Shown piece after piece: positions 47,279 to 59,867 of a DNA stretch of 64,000 nt. Source of the stretch: Gnetum montanum (lineage: Eukaryota > Streptophyta > Gnetopsida > Gnetales > Gnetaceae); the NCBI GenBank assembly GCA_015680685.1, contig MNCI01003607.1, positions 236,029-300,028 of the forward strand. Reading direction: 5' to 3'. The stretch's first letter is position 1. Every line of letters starts with the position of its first letter. A program made the translations under genes and the position numbers. Under the pieces are notes generated by a model. It did not search any database. It saw only the letters and a program-made list of their open reading frames with translations, and was not told the DNA's origin.

Positions 47279-49200
47279 CTATGATCACAACATAACCCAA
47301 GATTAGTTCTTGTAGTTTGTAACCCTTAATTCTTTTGATACCCCTATTATTAGATCAGGTTATACTTAGGCTTGTTTATGATCTTGGCAACTTTATTATT
47401 TTATCATTAGTTACTAGAGTTTGTTTATGAGGTTCAACTCATTTAGGGTAAGCATTTTAATGGATAAATTGGGGAGTTAGAAAAATTCTAAAAAAATTTC
47501 TATCATAAATCAAACGTTTATGGCCCTCAGGATATAAAGCTTACCTCTGATAGTGAAAGGATCAAGGAACAAGGTGAATTAGGTAAGCAGTTTGAAAATT
47601 ATAGTTCTTGAAAGGTTTTTGGGCTCTAAAAATACAAAAACCTCTCTCTCTTTTTTAGAAGAAAAAAGCAAAAATTTGGCTAAGTGTCATGTGTATATAT
47701 ACTATTTTTCTACTATGTCAACACATCAGGCTACATCAACAAGGATGTGTTAATGTAGCTATCTAAAGAAATTTTTCATATTAAGAAAATGAAGGATTTT
47801 GGAAGAGTATGGGAATGAAATGAGAGCTCAAAGGAAGAATGGCAAAACATGGAAGAGGGTATGAAATTCATTAGGGAAGGAGATTGAATTGGATCTGCAT
47901 GAAATGCAGATGTCGAAATGATGCAAAATTGAATGTTAAAAAGGTGAAATGATGGGATTAATTGAAAAAATGACTAAGGGATAGGAATTTGAACTTTAAA
48001 AGATGAAGGGATATGCAAGTGGCTCCTTCCCAAAGTAGGGTCATGCCATTAATGCCCTTTCATGTTCTCAAACCAAGGAGTCCACAAGTACCAAAGATGA
48101 TTAATGATTGTAGGAAGTTAGAAATTATATCTACTTAAGAGATCATTAAGGGATTATGACATATCAAAATAGACATACTAATTGATCATGATAGGAGGCA
48201 TTGAGGTGGTTGAGGATGAGAGCAGAGTGATGGGAGAGAGTATGCTAAGAGGGTCTCACATCTTGGTCACATGAAGTCCTTGTGGAACTTGTGGTTAAGG
48301 TGATTCAATATTGTCCCATCCTTAGTTGGAACCAAGTCCATCCATATTTAGTGACTTCACATTATCATGTTCTAATCATTCAACAATCAAGAGTTCATGA
48401 CCATCCTCAAAGGATAATCACCACTCCAAGTAGAGAAGAAGAGAGAAGTAGGAAGATAGGAAGGATCTTAGTTGAGGATGCCTTCAAGCATAGGTAATAG
48501 GTCTTTCTAGACCCATAACTAGTGCTTGTAACCAATTATTATGTCTAAGAGATGTGCTTTGAATTCTCATGTTTGTTGTTGTTTTTGTTGTTTTCATGGA
48601 AACCACACCATGCAAAGACATGCTTCCTGTTATGGTCAACAATAGGGGTGGTGAGAGATCAATGAGAATACCCATGAACTCAAGAGGGAAGTTGGTATAG
48701 AAGGTGACAAATCATCTTGAAGAGACACCCTTGTTCATTCCACTTGGTCCATTTCAAGTTTTTTAAGTACCAAAATTGACTCTTTTTAAGTTATAATTAT
48801 GGAAGGACCTCATGCTTCCAAGATAAAGAACCTCATAGAATTGAGTGGAAGGGGTGGATGATGTGGACTCACTGTTTGATATCATCAAAAAATTAAAGCT
48901 TTATTAATTGGGGACATAATCCCAAAATGAAATCTAGTCATTTAACAACCAATTAAAGCATTAAATATAATATTAAACAAACTTCTAGTAGTAGTAGCAG
49001 CTGTGGAAAAATGCAAGATTCCTTATGAAAAAATAATAAAATAACACATAAGGGAATATAAATAAGGTAAAGTATATGAAATAAGTTGCAAAATATTCAA
49101 GAAAATTGAAAACATATAAAGAATAGTGTAAAACAAAAAATTTGAAAAACTAGGTAGTCTACACAGAATCTTAACATGGATGGCCATCTCCCCCATGACT
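47279..49200 (-). other. Spacer between pol and ORF-X of G2
   Basis: About 1.9 kb without readable frames, with one copy of the 30-base motif (48481-48510) that occurs three times in the G1 spacer. Confidence 0.5.
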
Positions 49201-50340
49201 CAATTGGAAGGAGAAGATTTTAAAGATAAAACATGCTTTTCTATCGGTTAAGGTGTCCATGTTACTAGTTATCCTTGGTTCTAGGAAAGGTTTTACTTGC
49301 TAAATGTTGACTAGAAACCATTTGTTTGGGCTAGAAGAATGATAAATCATCATGGCCCTAGAAGGAAAAATGGCATGAATAATATAAGGTCCTTCCCATA
49401 GCATCTGAAATTTTGTTCAATGTGATACATGCATGCGGTTTCAATAAAGAACCTTATTTCCTTGTTGCAATTTAACTTTCCTTATGCATGAGTCATGGTG
49501 TTTCTTAGCATGTGCCTTATGCACCTCATTCATGGATAGGGCTACTTGTTGATTTTTATCTAAAACATTTAATGTTATTAAACATTCCTTTTGTGCTAGG
49601 TTTAAATAAAATTCAGGTTCATAAGCCATTGAAAGTGTATGGAGCTTGGTTTGGATTGGGAGAGTTGGTAATTTTTTGTATACTAAATCATATAGAGAAT
49701 AGACAATAGGAAGCTTTCAAGCAGATAGATAGGCCCATAGATCATCATTAAGTTTTATGCTCTAGTCTTTCCTATATTTACTAACTATTTGGGTTAGTAT
49801 TCTAGTTATTTCCCTATTAGTAATCTTGGCTTGAACATTAGCTTGGGGGTGATATAGAGTTGTTAATTTGTGCTCTACCCCTACATGTTACATTAATTTT
49901 CAAAAGGTAGCACTTATGAAATGAGCTCCATTGTTAGATATAAGTGCTCTTGGCATGCCAAACCTATTTACTACATGTTGTTGTACAAACTGTGTCACTG
50001 TAGAGGATGAATAGTTGGTGATGGTAATAGCTTTAGATCATTTAGTGTAGTAGTTAACTACTACAATGATGTATGTCTTTCCATTGTACATGGGGTTGAT
50101 GGGTCCCATGAAGTCAATGCCCCAAAGATCAAAAGGCTCTAGTGGTTTGATCCACTATTGAGATGCTTCCATTCATATAGTCATCCCTTCATCTTATTGG
50201 CAACATTCACATAAATGGGAGAACTGATGGACATCCCTAAAGATTATTGACCAATAATATCCTACCATGAGGATTTTTATAGTAGTTCTCCTTCTTGCAT
50301 AATGGCCCCCACAAGGGCCTTCATGGGTATCCTAGAGGAT
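49200..50340 (-). pseudogene. Integrase of G2
   Basis: Minus-strand frames give RRRTTIKILMVGYYW near the zinc-binding start, DLWGIDFMGPINPMYNGKTY (first Asp), FGMPRALISNNGAHF (second Asp replaced by Asn), YHPQANVQAKITNREI (catalytic Glu replaced by Lys), then DDLWAYLSA and a C-terminal part with AHAKKHHDSCIRKVKLQQGN and LWEGPYIIHAIF. The core is far more complete than in G1. Two of three catalytic acids are changed and stops occur. Confidence 0.87.
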
Positions 50341-50616
50341 TCATAGTTGATCAACATCAGGTATACACCATTGTACCAAGCTATCAACACAAATCCTATA
50401 AAGGTTACCTTTGAATTTCCATGTAGTGTTTAGCTTGTGAAGAAACTATTGTTTCTTTCTACTATTCCATTCCTGTAGTATCTCCTAAGTGAGTCATTAG
50501 AAGAGGAATTGGTCGTACCAATTGAAATCTTCAAGACTTTGCATTTCAACAACTTTGGCAAAGAGCAGTGCATCTTGAAATTGGTCAAATAAAGGTCCCT
50601 CATTCTCTTTGCTATT

Positions 50617-51030
50617 TCATATCAACCGAGATAGGTGATCAATGACCACATTCTTAGTTTTCTTTCTATCCATCATGGTAAGGTCAAACTCCTGTAGTAT
50701 TACTAACCACCATATGACATGGGGGCTCATCGTTGACTTTTTCATGAGGAACCAAATGGCACTATGATATGTGTACATAAAAACTTGATATCCAAGCACA
50801 TAGTACCTAAATTTTTCTAAGACATACACCATCATCATGAGCTTCTTCTCTATGGTAATGTAGTTTAATTGTGCTCCCATAGTGTTTCTACTTGCATAAT
50901 AGATGTAGTAAGGATGTTTTTGATCATCTAACTGTGTAAGCATGATGCCCAATGCATAATTGGATGCATCTATCATAATGTGAAATGACTTGAACCAATT
51001 TAGAGCATGTAGAATGGGAGTTTTCATAAG
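50617..51030 (-). pseudogene. RNase H domain of G2 pol
   Basis: A continuous minus-strand frame of 136 residues: SFHIMIDASNYALGIMLTQ, YYIYYASRNTMGAQLNYITI, then EKKLMMMVYVLEKFRYYVLG, LVILQEFDLTMMDRKKTKNV and DHLSRL. It shows the undisrupted version of the region where N1 splits G1. Confidence 0.9.
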
Positions 51031-51850
51031 CTTTTACTTTAACTTCTCAAAAGCTAACTCACATTTCTTGGTCTAGTTGAAAGGTGCATCCTTCTTGCTT
51101 AGCTCAACCAATGACTTATTAATTTTTGAGAAGTTCTTAATGAAGCACCAATAATAACCAGTATGACTATACATATCTTTCATGGTTTTAAGTTTCCTGG
51201 TGATTCCTTGGATGATCCATACTTTTTTTGGATCCACCTCAATCCCTTTGCTTGAAATTCTAGCCTCAACACAATGTCTTCTTGGATCATCAAATGGCTA
51301 TTCTACTAGTTGAGCTTTATTTTAGTTTCTATTCATCATTGAAGCACTTGCTTTAGATGGTCCAAGGCTTGCTCAAAGGTGGTACCATAGGTAGAGAATT
51401 CATCCATAAAAACCTTTGCCCCACTATCGATTTGTTGTTGGAAGATGCTGAGAACTAAGTGTTGGAAGGTAGCAAGGATATTACATAGACCAAAAGACAT
51501 CTTTTAACATGCAAAATTTTCTAGGGACTTGTGAATTTGATTTTGGCCTAGCCCTCAAGTGCAATATAGACTTGGTTATATCCATTATAATTATCTAGAA
51601 AATTGTAATAACAACGTCCTACTATGGTGTTCAACACTTGATCAACAAATGGCAACAAAAAATGATGCTTGAATATTACCATGTTCAACAACTAAAAATA
51701 TATGCAAACTCTCCATTTTTCTCCTTTCTTGAATACAATAATGAGTGGGCTAGTCCATTCACTATTCACAACTAGATAGATGAACCTAAGCCTTAAGGAG
51801 TTCTTCAACCTCCTCCTTGATAACCTGCTTTAGTTTGGGGTTCTATCTTC
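51031..51850 (-). pseudogene. Reverse transcriptase of G2
   Basis: Minus-strand frames: NSEWTSPLIIVFKKGEKWRV, HHFLLPFVDQVLNTIVGRCY, FLDNYNGYNQVYIALEG and AKVFMDEFSTYGTTFEQ. The catalytic pair, normally DD in (Y/F)MDDF, is DE. N-terminal, palm and connection motifs are in the right order. Stops interrupt it. Confidence 0.87.
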
Positions 51851-52376
51851 TCTACAGCTGCCTCTTTGGCTTAATGGAGGAGCCTTTATAGATGCGGTGT
51901 TGGCATATTCATGGATCTATTTCTGTAAGTTCATGATATGAACAAGCAAATATTGTTGGCCATTTATTCACCACTTTCAATATCTTTTGTTCCTATTCTA
52001 AAGCAAGTTTGGCATTAAAGATTACCAACTTATAATTATTAGGAAAACCATATTCCATAGTTGTTGGTAAAGCCTTTAGTTCAAGGGACTCTTATTTCAA
52101 GTGATTAGGGATCTACAACTCTCTCCAATCCATTTTACTTTGTGAGTGAAAGATCTGACAATGGAATTTCTCCATTTCATCCATGTTCTTTACATAGGCA
52201 CTTGTGAGGCTCTCTGATGGTTCCATGCACATTGTGGACTCAACTTGATGGTCTATTATTAGCCACTAGGTACCTTCTTTCTTTGTGGCTATTGCATATA
52301 GGCACTACTAAATAACTATTGTTTTAGCATACTAATTGCATGCTTGAATTGATATATCTTTGATCATCCATAGTTT

Positions 52377-52800
52377 CTACATGAAATAGCGTCCCATGTC
52401 ACTATATGTAATGCATAGAACCCTCTTCTTCACTACCTTACCAAATTTATTTTCCTTAGATATTTCCAAGGAAAGGTCTTGAATCCCCATCTTAGCATCG
52501 ATCGTACTTAGCAATGCCCTTCCCATAATGATAGGAAAGTTCCCCTTACAATAATTCACATGAATTATAAGAAAATCCATAGGATAAGACCACCCACAGA
52601 CAGTAGTCACAATGTCCTCTACTAGCCTCAAAGGAATAGTGATGGACTAATTTGCTAGCTTAGGTTTGATACTGCTCTTCTTTAGAGGAGGCAAGTTCCA
52701 AGTCTTATACATTTCTTGAGAGATTAAGTTTACCCCAGAACTTGAATCCAAGAGAGGTTTACATGGTTTATTTTCTACAATTTGTAAATAAATGAAGAGA
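52377..52800 (-). pseudogene. Retropepsin of G2
   Basis: Minus-strand frame: KPLLDSSSGVNLISQEMYKT, LPPLKKSSIKPKLAN, stop, SITIPLRLVEDIVTTVCGWS, YPMDFLIIHV, then FPIIMGRALLSTIDAKMGI. The catalytic DSGAS is DSSSG. The tail LSLEISKENKFG matches G1 (LSLEIFKEDEV). Confidence 0.86.
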
Positions 52801-53406
52801 TTTTTAGGATTAGATCATTTCTTGGAAAGGTGACCAACCTTTATCTAATTTGTGATTACATGGGTTAACATAACGGTGTGGACATTAGAGGTCTTTTGGT
52901 TTGAAGGTGGCTTGATGGTACTTTCAAAGGTAGAGACAGTATGGTTAATAGCCTCAAGCTCTTATGAGGGTTTCATGGAGCTATTAGTTCTAAAGAACAA
53001 TCTCTTACAAGGCTTTGGTTCAAGGCCACTTGGATGGATATCCGACTATAAATTTACTACTCTCATGACATTTCTTTGTTGTGGATCCAACTACAATTTG
53101 CAAATAAATGAAGAGATTGTCAGGATTAGATAATTTCTTGGAAAGGTGACCAACCTTTATCTAATTTGTGATTACATGGGTTAACATAATGGTATGGACA
53201 TTAGAGGTCTTTTGGTTTGAAGGTGGCTTGATGGTACTTTCAGAGGTAGAGACAGTATGGTTAATAGCCACAAGCTCTTATGAGGGTTTCATGGAGCTAT
53301 TGCTTCTAAAGAACAATCTCTTACAAGGCTTTGGTTCAAGGCCACTTGGATGGATATCTAACTATAAACTTACTACTCTTGTGACATTTCTTTGTTGTGG
53401 ATGTGA
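52775..53406. repeat. 316-bp tandem duplication between gag and protease of G2
   Basis: Copies 52775-53090 and 53091-53406 are almost identical and both begin CTACAATTTG(T/C)AAATAAATG. The second copy is followed by G2 gag sequence. G1 lacks the duplication at the matching place, so it arose within the G2 copy. Confidence 0.9.
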
Positions 53407-54514
53407 CAGAATTTTGCCTTGCATGGATGAAGTAGGTGGCAAGGGTGTAGTTTCTTGTGGTATAGGATTTAATGGATGTTGTGGAGGATGAAAGGAAAAA
53501 GGAGACTTCCCCCTTGGAGAAGGTACCCCATAGTATTCCAGAGGGTAATACTAGTGAGAGAAGGAAGTATGATTCAATGAATCATGAGGGGATACAGGTT
53601 GTTGGACATAATATTTGTAAGGGTCTAGCTATTTGTAGGGATACTACTACCATAATGGTGGCATCCCCCATGACTATGGGTGTTGCCAGTATTGATACTA
53701 CTTGTAAGGCTAAGTAGGTGCTCCACTAGAATAATATTTTGATTGGTGAAACTACTGCCCATAGTTGCCTTTTGGATAAGGCAACCACCTCAATGCTTAC
53801 CATTTTGCAAACTTGGAATTCAATGCATACATCCCAGACTCCTATGGATGTGACAACACTGGGCAACATCCCTTAGGATGTTCATATTGGTAAATCTCAT
53901 AGCCATCATCATCTATTTCAAAACCTACAACCTCTTCAATTGTTAAAGCTTAAACCTTATTTTGATAATAACCCTATTCTATATCATTCTTATTCCTTCT
54001 TTCTTGATCACTACTCCATTGGTCTTTTTGTTCCTATGTAATTTTCGAAGCTATTTGGAACTTCTCATGAATGGAGTCCCACATTTTTTCTACCTTAGCT
54101 GATATTTTAGTAACAAATTTTTATATCAGTAAGGTCTTACCTTACACCACTTCATCAAGTGGTGCTTCTTCTTCTGAGTCATAGAAACACACCTCCCTCT
54201 AGGGAATGAAGGAGTCTTTATTATATTCCTCTACACTTTCACATTTTTCAACTCCCCTTCTTCTTTAGCTACCTAGTCTATCAGCCTTTGAATCTAATGA
54301 GTCCACATCTTAGAAAGTCTTTCCTAGGAATAGATCCCAAGGGTTTTCCTTATCTTATTTCTGAGCCCATTCATGATATGGTGGAGCTATTCCCTTTGGG
54401 AGTATTCATGGCCTAGGGATTAGTGCAACAGAGATTAGTACCTACCTAGGGCTACATCCAAGGATTCATGATTTCCTCATTTCCATTCTTGGATATGCCT
54501 CTACAAGTTATACA
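53407..54514 (-). pseudogene. Gag of G2, C-terminal part
   Basis: Minus-strand fragments rich in Y, P, Q and S (KYYSSGAPT; KYYVQQPVSPHDS) and ESGMYALNSKFAKW, which parallel the G1 gag tail near 27850-28150. It ends at 54514, where N2 is inserted. Confidence 0.6.
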
Positions 54515-54519
54515 CTCTA
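54515..54519. repeat. Target-site duplication (left) of N2
   Basis: CTCTA, repeated exactly at 58436-58440. Confidence 0.85.
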
Positions 54520-55584
54520 TGATGTAGGGACACCTCTCTAATCCCCTTGTTTTACCCTACAGTCTATGTGTCTTTTTGTATTGATTTGTTGAGGATGATT
54601 CTTACATGTTTTGGCATGTTTCAGGGTGTTTTTGACTTATTTTGATGAGTTTATGAGGTTCCAAGGTCTATGGGGACTTTTTTGGAGGCATCTAAAGCCT
54701 ACTGACACCAAAAATAGCATTTTTATTTTTGGCACATGCAGGATAGATGTCTCCTCAGAAAGATAGATGTCTTCCCTAAGACATCTCATCTAAAGTGTAG
54801 ACATCTGAAGACCAAAGTAGACATCTACCAAAAATGGTAGACATCTCTCCTGAAAGCTGGGCTTTTGCAAGAGACATCTTAGCAAAGCCAGAGATGACCC
54901 AGACACATGGGGTAACTTCTAAAAATGCCTATTCTAATTCAGGAAATAGCCAAGGAGAAGCTGAGAAGACTTTGAAAACATCTAAAGAACCTCAAGTTAA
55001 GTTGAGGATAGATTTCTAGGGTTTTTACCTTCTTGTTGCTTATAAATATTAATGTAATTCACCATTGTAAGTGTTGAAGTTCCAAGTGCCACAGTACCAA
55101 GGGTCGAAGTGCTAGGTGCTAAAGTGCTAAGTGCTGAAGTATAAATCTCAAAGGCCAAACATCCCAAGAGAGGGCAAGAGAGAGGATAATCCTAACCATG
55201 AGCAAGCGAGAAAGCTTGTAAGAGTTGAGGGAGGATAGCTTGTGTAAGAAGAGAGCTTGTGCAAGGAAGTTGAGCGAGAAGTAAGGGATAGCACTTGAGA
55301 GAGGTTAGGATAATCTCTTATAAGTGTCTTGTCTTGAGCTTGGGCTTCATTGTGAGAAATTTTGGATTAAGAGAAAACATGTGTGACCTCTAGGATCCTT
55401 GGGAGAGTTGTGAATTGAGCTTGGCTCCTCATCTTTGATGTATTTTGTATGTATTTTGAGAATTTTCTTAATATAAGAAGATTTTCTCTATTTTATTATA
55501 TTATTCTTATTTTCTAATCTAGATTTTCTTGAAAGTTATGGATTGGGTCCTATTCATGTCTATTGAGGTGCAACCCCTATACCA
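54520..55584 (+). repeat. 5' LTR of N2
   Basis: 1065 bp, TGATGTAGGG...CCTATACCA. U3 holds seven AGACATCT/AGATGTCT words in 54744-54879. TATAAATA lies at 55041-55048, and a short AAGTGC(C/T) minisatellite lies just after it (55073-55140). Confidence 0.92.
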
Positions 55585-55588
55585 GATT

Positions 55589-55600
55589 GGTATTGGAGCA
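55589..55600 (+). other. Primer-binding site of N2 (initiator tRNA-Met type)
   Basis: TGGTATTGGAGC lies four bases after the LTR and resembles TGGTATCAGAGC, the common plant tRNA-iMet PBS. N2 is thus primed differently from G1/G2. Confidence 0.6.
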
Positions 55601-55718
55601 ACATTTTTATAGGTTTTCATACTTTTATGTTGAATATTGGTGTTTTCTTTGAATGAAAGGAACATTGTTGTGGATATTTTTGTTTTTTCTTTTGGATATC
55701 ATTCTTGTTGCTTTAGGT

Positions 55719-57195
55719 ATGAATTCAAAGAAGAAAACATATCAAGAGCTTAGACAAGAGCTTTAAGAGTTCAAGGACTCCTTTAAAGCTTTTGTAACTG
55801 AGATGCAAGAAGTTCTTCCCAAAGTAAAGATCCACAAGCACCAAGATTTGGCAGAAACTTCAAGAAGAGATATAATTCAAGACTAACATGGGAAATATTT
55901 TGAGGAGAATTAATAGAATATCTTCTCGACATCAAGAAGGAAAGGAAACTAAAGGGTTTGATGAAATAGATATCAATGAGAAAAGAAGTTCTCAAGTATC
56001 TCTTATTGAGCAAAGGAATGCTCAATACTCAAGGGTTTCAAGGGAGGGAACCAAGAGCTTCATAAAAGGGACCAAGATATCTTCGAAGTCCAAGATGGTG
56101 TATTCTACTGATCAAGAAGAATTCCTACCTCATGAGTCATGGGAGGTGAAGGATCAAAGCTAAGAGAGTGGCAAATATTAAGGGACTTCTTCAAGGAGGA
56201 TCAAGGATAACACTAGAATGTATGATATTCATTCTCTTCACGATTTCTCTACAACTTGTGGTAAGGGAAAGAAGATTCTAAGTCAAGTTAAGGCTATTTC
56301 ATGGGAGAGAGGTGAGTCTTCTAGCCAAGGTATGTGGAAGAATGATTGTTTTGATGATTTTTTTTTGAATACAATGCTAAGGCTATGGTGGAGAGTTTAC
56401 CTTTTGAGTTGTTACCTCCAAAGTGGGATGAAGAGCTTGTTGATGATTCTTTGAAGAGGAGTGGCCATTGGAATTAGGAACTTCTATTTGGGATCATGAA
56501 CCTTCAAGCTTTAATGAGATTGAACAGCCACATATTGAAGATCAAGTTGAACCAAAGATGGATGGGAGAAGCCATGAAGAGGTAAGTAAGAGTGGGCTTG
56601 ACCTTGTTGATGGTAGTAATGCCTCTCATGTTGAAGATAGTGTGATAGTTTTTTCCTTCAGCTTGGTATTGGTTTGTTTAATGGTAATGATAAGCATCAT
56701 GATCATTGTGGTGATTGTGATAGGATTGAGAGTCATGTTGTGAATTTTGATGTCACCGTTAGTGAAAGCAAGACTAATAATGATAAATTGTTTGATGATA
56801 ATGGCTATTACGATAGTCATTATCGAAAGATCATTGTTGATGTAAGTGAAGACATTGATAATGATATGATTTTCCAGAATTTGGAGATTCTTGCTATTGA
56901 TTATAAGAATGATAAATTTATGAAGTATGTTGATGGATTTGATTATCTTAGCTATAAAATGGAAGTGCAACATGAAGGAAATCTACATGGCAGTGATGAA
57001 AGGAAGCTAAGTGGTAATCTTCCAAACACCAAGAAGAGGAAGGTGAAGAAGAGGAAAAAGAAGAAAATAAAGGATGTTGAATTAAGAAAGCCTAATCCAT
57101 TTTCTTATTCTTATTCTTTATTTTTTGCAAGTTTGAGTCATCATGAGGATGCAAGGAAAGCTTTCCAAGGAGATGTTCAGATGAAGGAAGCATAG
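55719..57195 (+). pseudogene. Gag-like reading frames of N2
   Basis: An ATG at 55719 opens MNSKKKTYQELRQEL, stop, EFKDSFKAFVTEMQEVLPKV. Shifted frames follow (55888-56163, 56218-56454, 56468-56743), then an uninterrupted 173-codon frame at 56674-57195 with an acidic part (DNDMIFQNLEILAIDYKNDK) and a basic run (KKRKVKKRKKKKIKD). A segment near 56385 reads AKAMVESLPFELLPPKWDEE. I recognise no named domain; a nucleic-acid-binding gag-like role is inference from the basic run. Confidence 0.5.
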
Positions 57196-57374
57196 TGGAG
57201 CATGAGGACAAGCCTCTATGGGCAAGGGAAGCTCAAAAATCCTTAGATGATACTCATTCTCATGTTTGTAGTGCATTGAGTCATGATTGTTGTAATGGCC
57301 TTGAGTCATGGGGGCATGGTGCCTTCCTACTTGTAGAATTTCATGAAGCATGCCATTTTTAAGGGTGCAAGAGT

Positions 57375-58435
57375 TGGTGTAGGAATACCTCTTCTAACCC
57401 CCTTATTCTACCCTACATTCTATATGTCTTTTTGCACTAATTTTTTTATGATGATTCTTGGATGTTTTGGCATGTTTCGAGGTTTTTTTCTTGGCTTATG
57501 TTGATGAGTTTAGAAGGTTCCATGGTCTATGAGGACCTTTTTGGAGGAATTCAGAGGCTTTTGGCATCAAAACTAGCATTTTTATCTTTGGCACATGTAG
57601 GATAGATGTCTTCCTAGAAAGATAAACATCTCCCCTAAAGTGTAGACATCCTAAGACCAGAATAGACATCTACCTAAAATAGTAGATGTCTCCTCTGAAA
57701 GTAGGAATTTCGCAAGAGACATTCCAACAAAGACAGAGACAACCTAGACACATGAGAAAACTTTCAAAAACACCCATTCCAACTCAGGAAATAGCCAAAG
57801 CAAGATGGAAATAGCCAAAGAAAGATGAAAATAGCCATAGAGAAGGTGAGAAGACTTGGAAAACATCTAAAGAAGCTCAAGTTATGTTAAGGAAAGTTTT
57901 CTAGGATTTTACCTTTTGGTTCTTATAAATATTGATGTAATTCACCATTGTAAGTGTCGAAGTGCCAAGTGCCATAGTGCCAATGGCCAAAGTGCCAAGT
58001 GCCAAAGTGCAAAAACTGAAGGCCAAACATCCCAACAAAAGGCAAGAAAGAGGATAACCCTAACCATGAGTAGGAGAGAGCTTGTAAGAGTAAATGGAGG
58101 ATAGCTTGTACAAGAAAAGAGCTTGTGCAAGGAGGTTGAGTAAGAGGCAAGGGATAGCACTTGAGAGAGGTTAGGAGAATCTCTTATAAGTGTCTTATCT
58201 TGATCTCATGCTTGATTGAGAGGGGACAAGTATGACCTCTAAGATCCTTGGGTGAGTTGTGAGTTGAGATTGGCTCCTCATTTTTTATGTATTTCCTATG
58301 TATTTTGAGAATTTTCATAATATAAGGAAGATTCTCTCTATTTTATTATATTGTTCTTAATTTTTTTAGCTAGATCTACTTGGAAGTTGTGAATTGGATC
58401 CTATTAGGATCTATTAAGGTGCAATTCCTACACCA
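57375..58435 (+). repeat. 3' LTR of N2
   Basis: 1061 bp, TGGTGTAGGA...TCCTACACCA. It aligns with the 5' LTR throughout with scattered differences and a duplicated GAAATAGCC segment near 57787-57840. TATAAATA is at 57924-57931. Confidence 0.93.
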
Positions 58436-58440
58436 CTCTA

Positions 58441-59330
58441 AAGTATGTTTGGTACTTGTCATTGAAGAGCCCTAACATAGTACTCCATCAATGAATGGAT
58501 TCTAGTTCTAATGACCAGTACCAAATTTCTGCTCACTTAGTGAGTATCCCTGAAAATAATTTCAGCTCCTACCATTCATTCTCTATATTATGCAAGGCAT
58601 ATGATCATAAAAGGATTTCAAATGATTTTTTGGATCTAAATTATATTCACCTTCAGACTTAGGAATATTATTTATATTCAACCTATTGATCCTAAAATTT
58701 TGTTAATACCTTGTTGGAATTCTTACTACCTTTGAAATGTTAAGCATGTTTTGGGTAGCTAGTAAAGGCTCATCATAGTGATGGTGGTCACGGTGGCCTC
58801 TTTCATGGCCATGATGTCTATGATGAATTTTGCTATTCCTTTGGTCTCTATGATATTCCTCTCCCTCTTGTGGTTGTTCTTATTCCTAATCTTGATCACC
58901 CTAGTAGGGTCTACATTCATCTTTATCCCATTGTTCATCCCCATCTTGATCTCTACTACTTCTCTTTTTGTCTCAACTCTTATTACTCTTGTTAGAATTT
59001 GTTTATGAAGACAAAGAGGACAATAAAAAAGAAGAAGGAGAACTAGGAGAAAGATGCTTGCTAGTTGCTCTCCCTCAGTCCCTACCTTAATCCTTATGCT
59101 TTTCTTTGTCTTTCTTTTTATCATTATCCTTATCCTTGGATGATTGGCTAGGATTCTTATCTCTTGAGGTCTCCTAATCATAAGACCTAGTTTTTCCATC
59201 ACCAAGGTTCTCTAGAGTTAATTGTAATCTTTGGTTAAGGGTCTCCTCATCATAGAAATGAGGAGAATCTAGGTATTAGGAGTGGCCATAACTAAAATCC
59301 TTTCCCTCTTTGTGCTATTGAAATAATAAT
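58441..59330 (-). pseudogene. Gag of G2, N-terminal and core part
   Basis: Minus-strand fragments resume after N2: PKSEGEYNLDPKNHLKSFYD near 58600-58660 matches the G1 gag core (NFEGGYHANPQHHLQAFHD). It is preceded in element sense by a highly charged stretch (58759-59205) like the G1 gag N-terminus. Confidence 0.65.
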
Positions 59331-59867
59331 AGGATTAAAGTCCTCTTACTCTTAGAAGCCTCATATCGTGCTTCCATGTACTGATCTTTTTTTCACTAGG
59401 CATTGGTGGGCTAATAGTCACTGTAGGTGTAGTCTTGAACTTCATATTGTGAGCTAAGTGTAGCAATGTCTAGCCTAATGAGATTTTTCATTAACATGGC
59501 AAGAACAAATCAATCTAGAGGTAATACTATGTTGCCTTCTATGTCCCTCTAGCACATTTGTTCATCTTGATGTAGGATGTAGGTGAAACCTAGATTATAA
59601 AGATCTGGATGAGAATACATAATCCTTAGTTGTTACGGATTCTTTGATGCTTCCCATTGTTGATTGGATCTACTAGTATGTGATGGAGATTTGTCCCTAT
59701 GAGAAAAAGCCATATTAGTTATAGATTAAAAATAGTATGGTTTTTGGAAATTTATTATTTCTTTAATTGTTCACTTAATGGATGATAGTGGTTTGTTATG
59801 TGATTTTTACAACATCTTTGTGTAACTTCATAGTCCTTTTCTACTTAGCCCACTTAGCTAAAATATG

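Larger units (their letters stand above)
54520..58435 (+). mobile_element. Small non-autonomous LTR element N2 nested in G2 gag
   Basis: 3916 bp: LTR 54520-55584, internal region 1790 bp, LTR 57375-58435, flanked by the exact 5-bp duplication CTCTA. The right LTR has a perfect 10-bp terminal inverted repeat (TGGTGTAGGA...TCCTACACCA). The internal region has no protease, RT or integrase, only charged gag-like frames. Removing it rejoins the G2 gag. Confidence 0.93.

Noticed and set aside
56626-56973. Minus-strand frame rich in isoleucine within N2
   Set aside because: It is the reverse-strand shadow of the 173-codon N2 frame.
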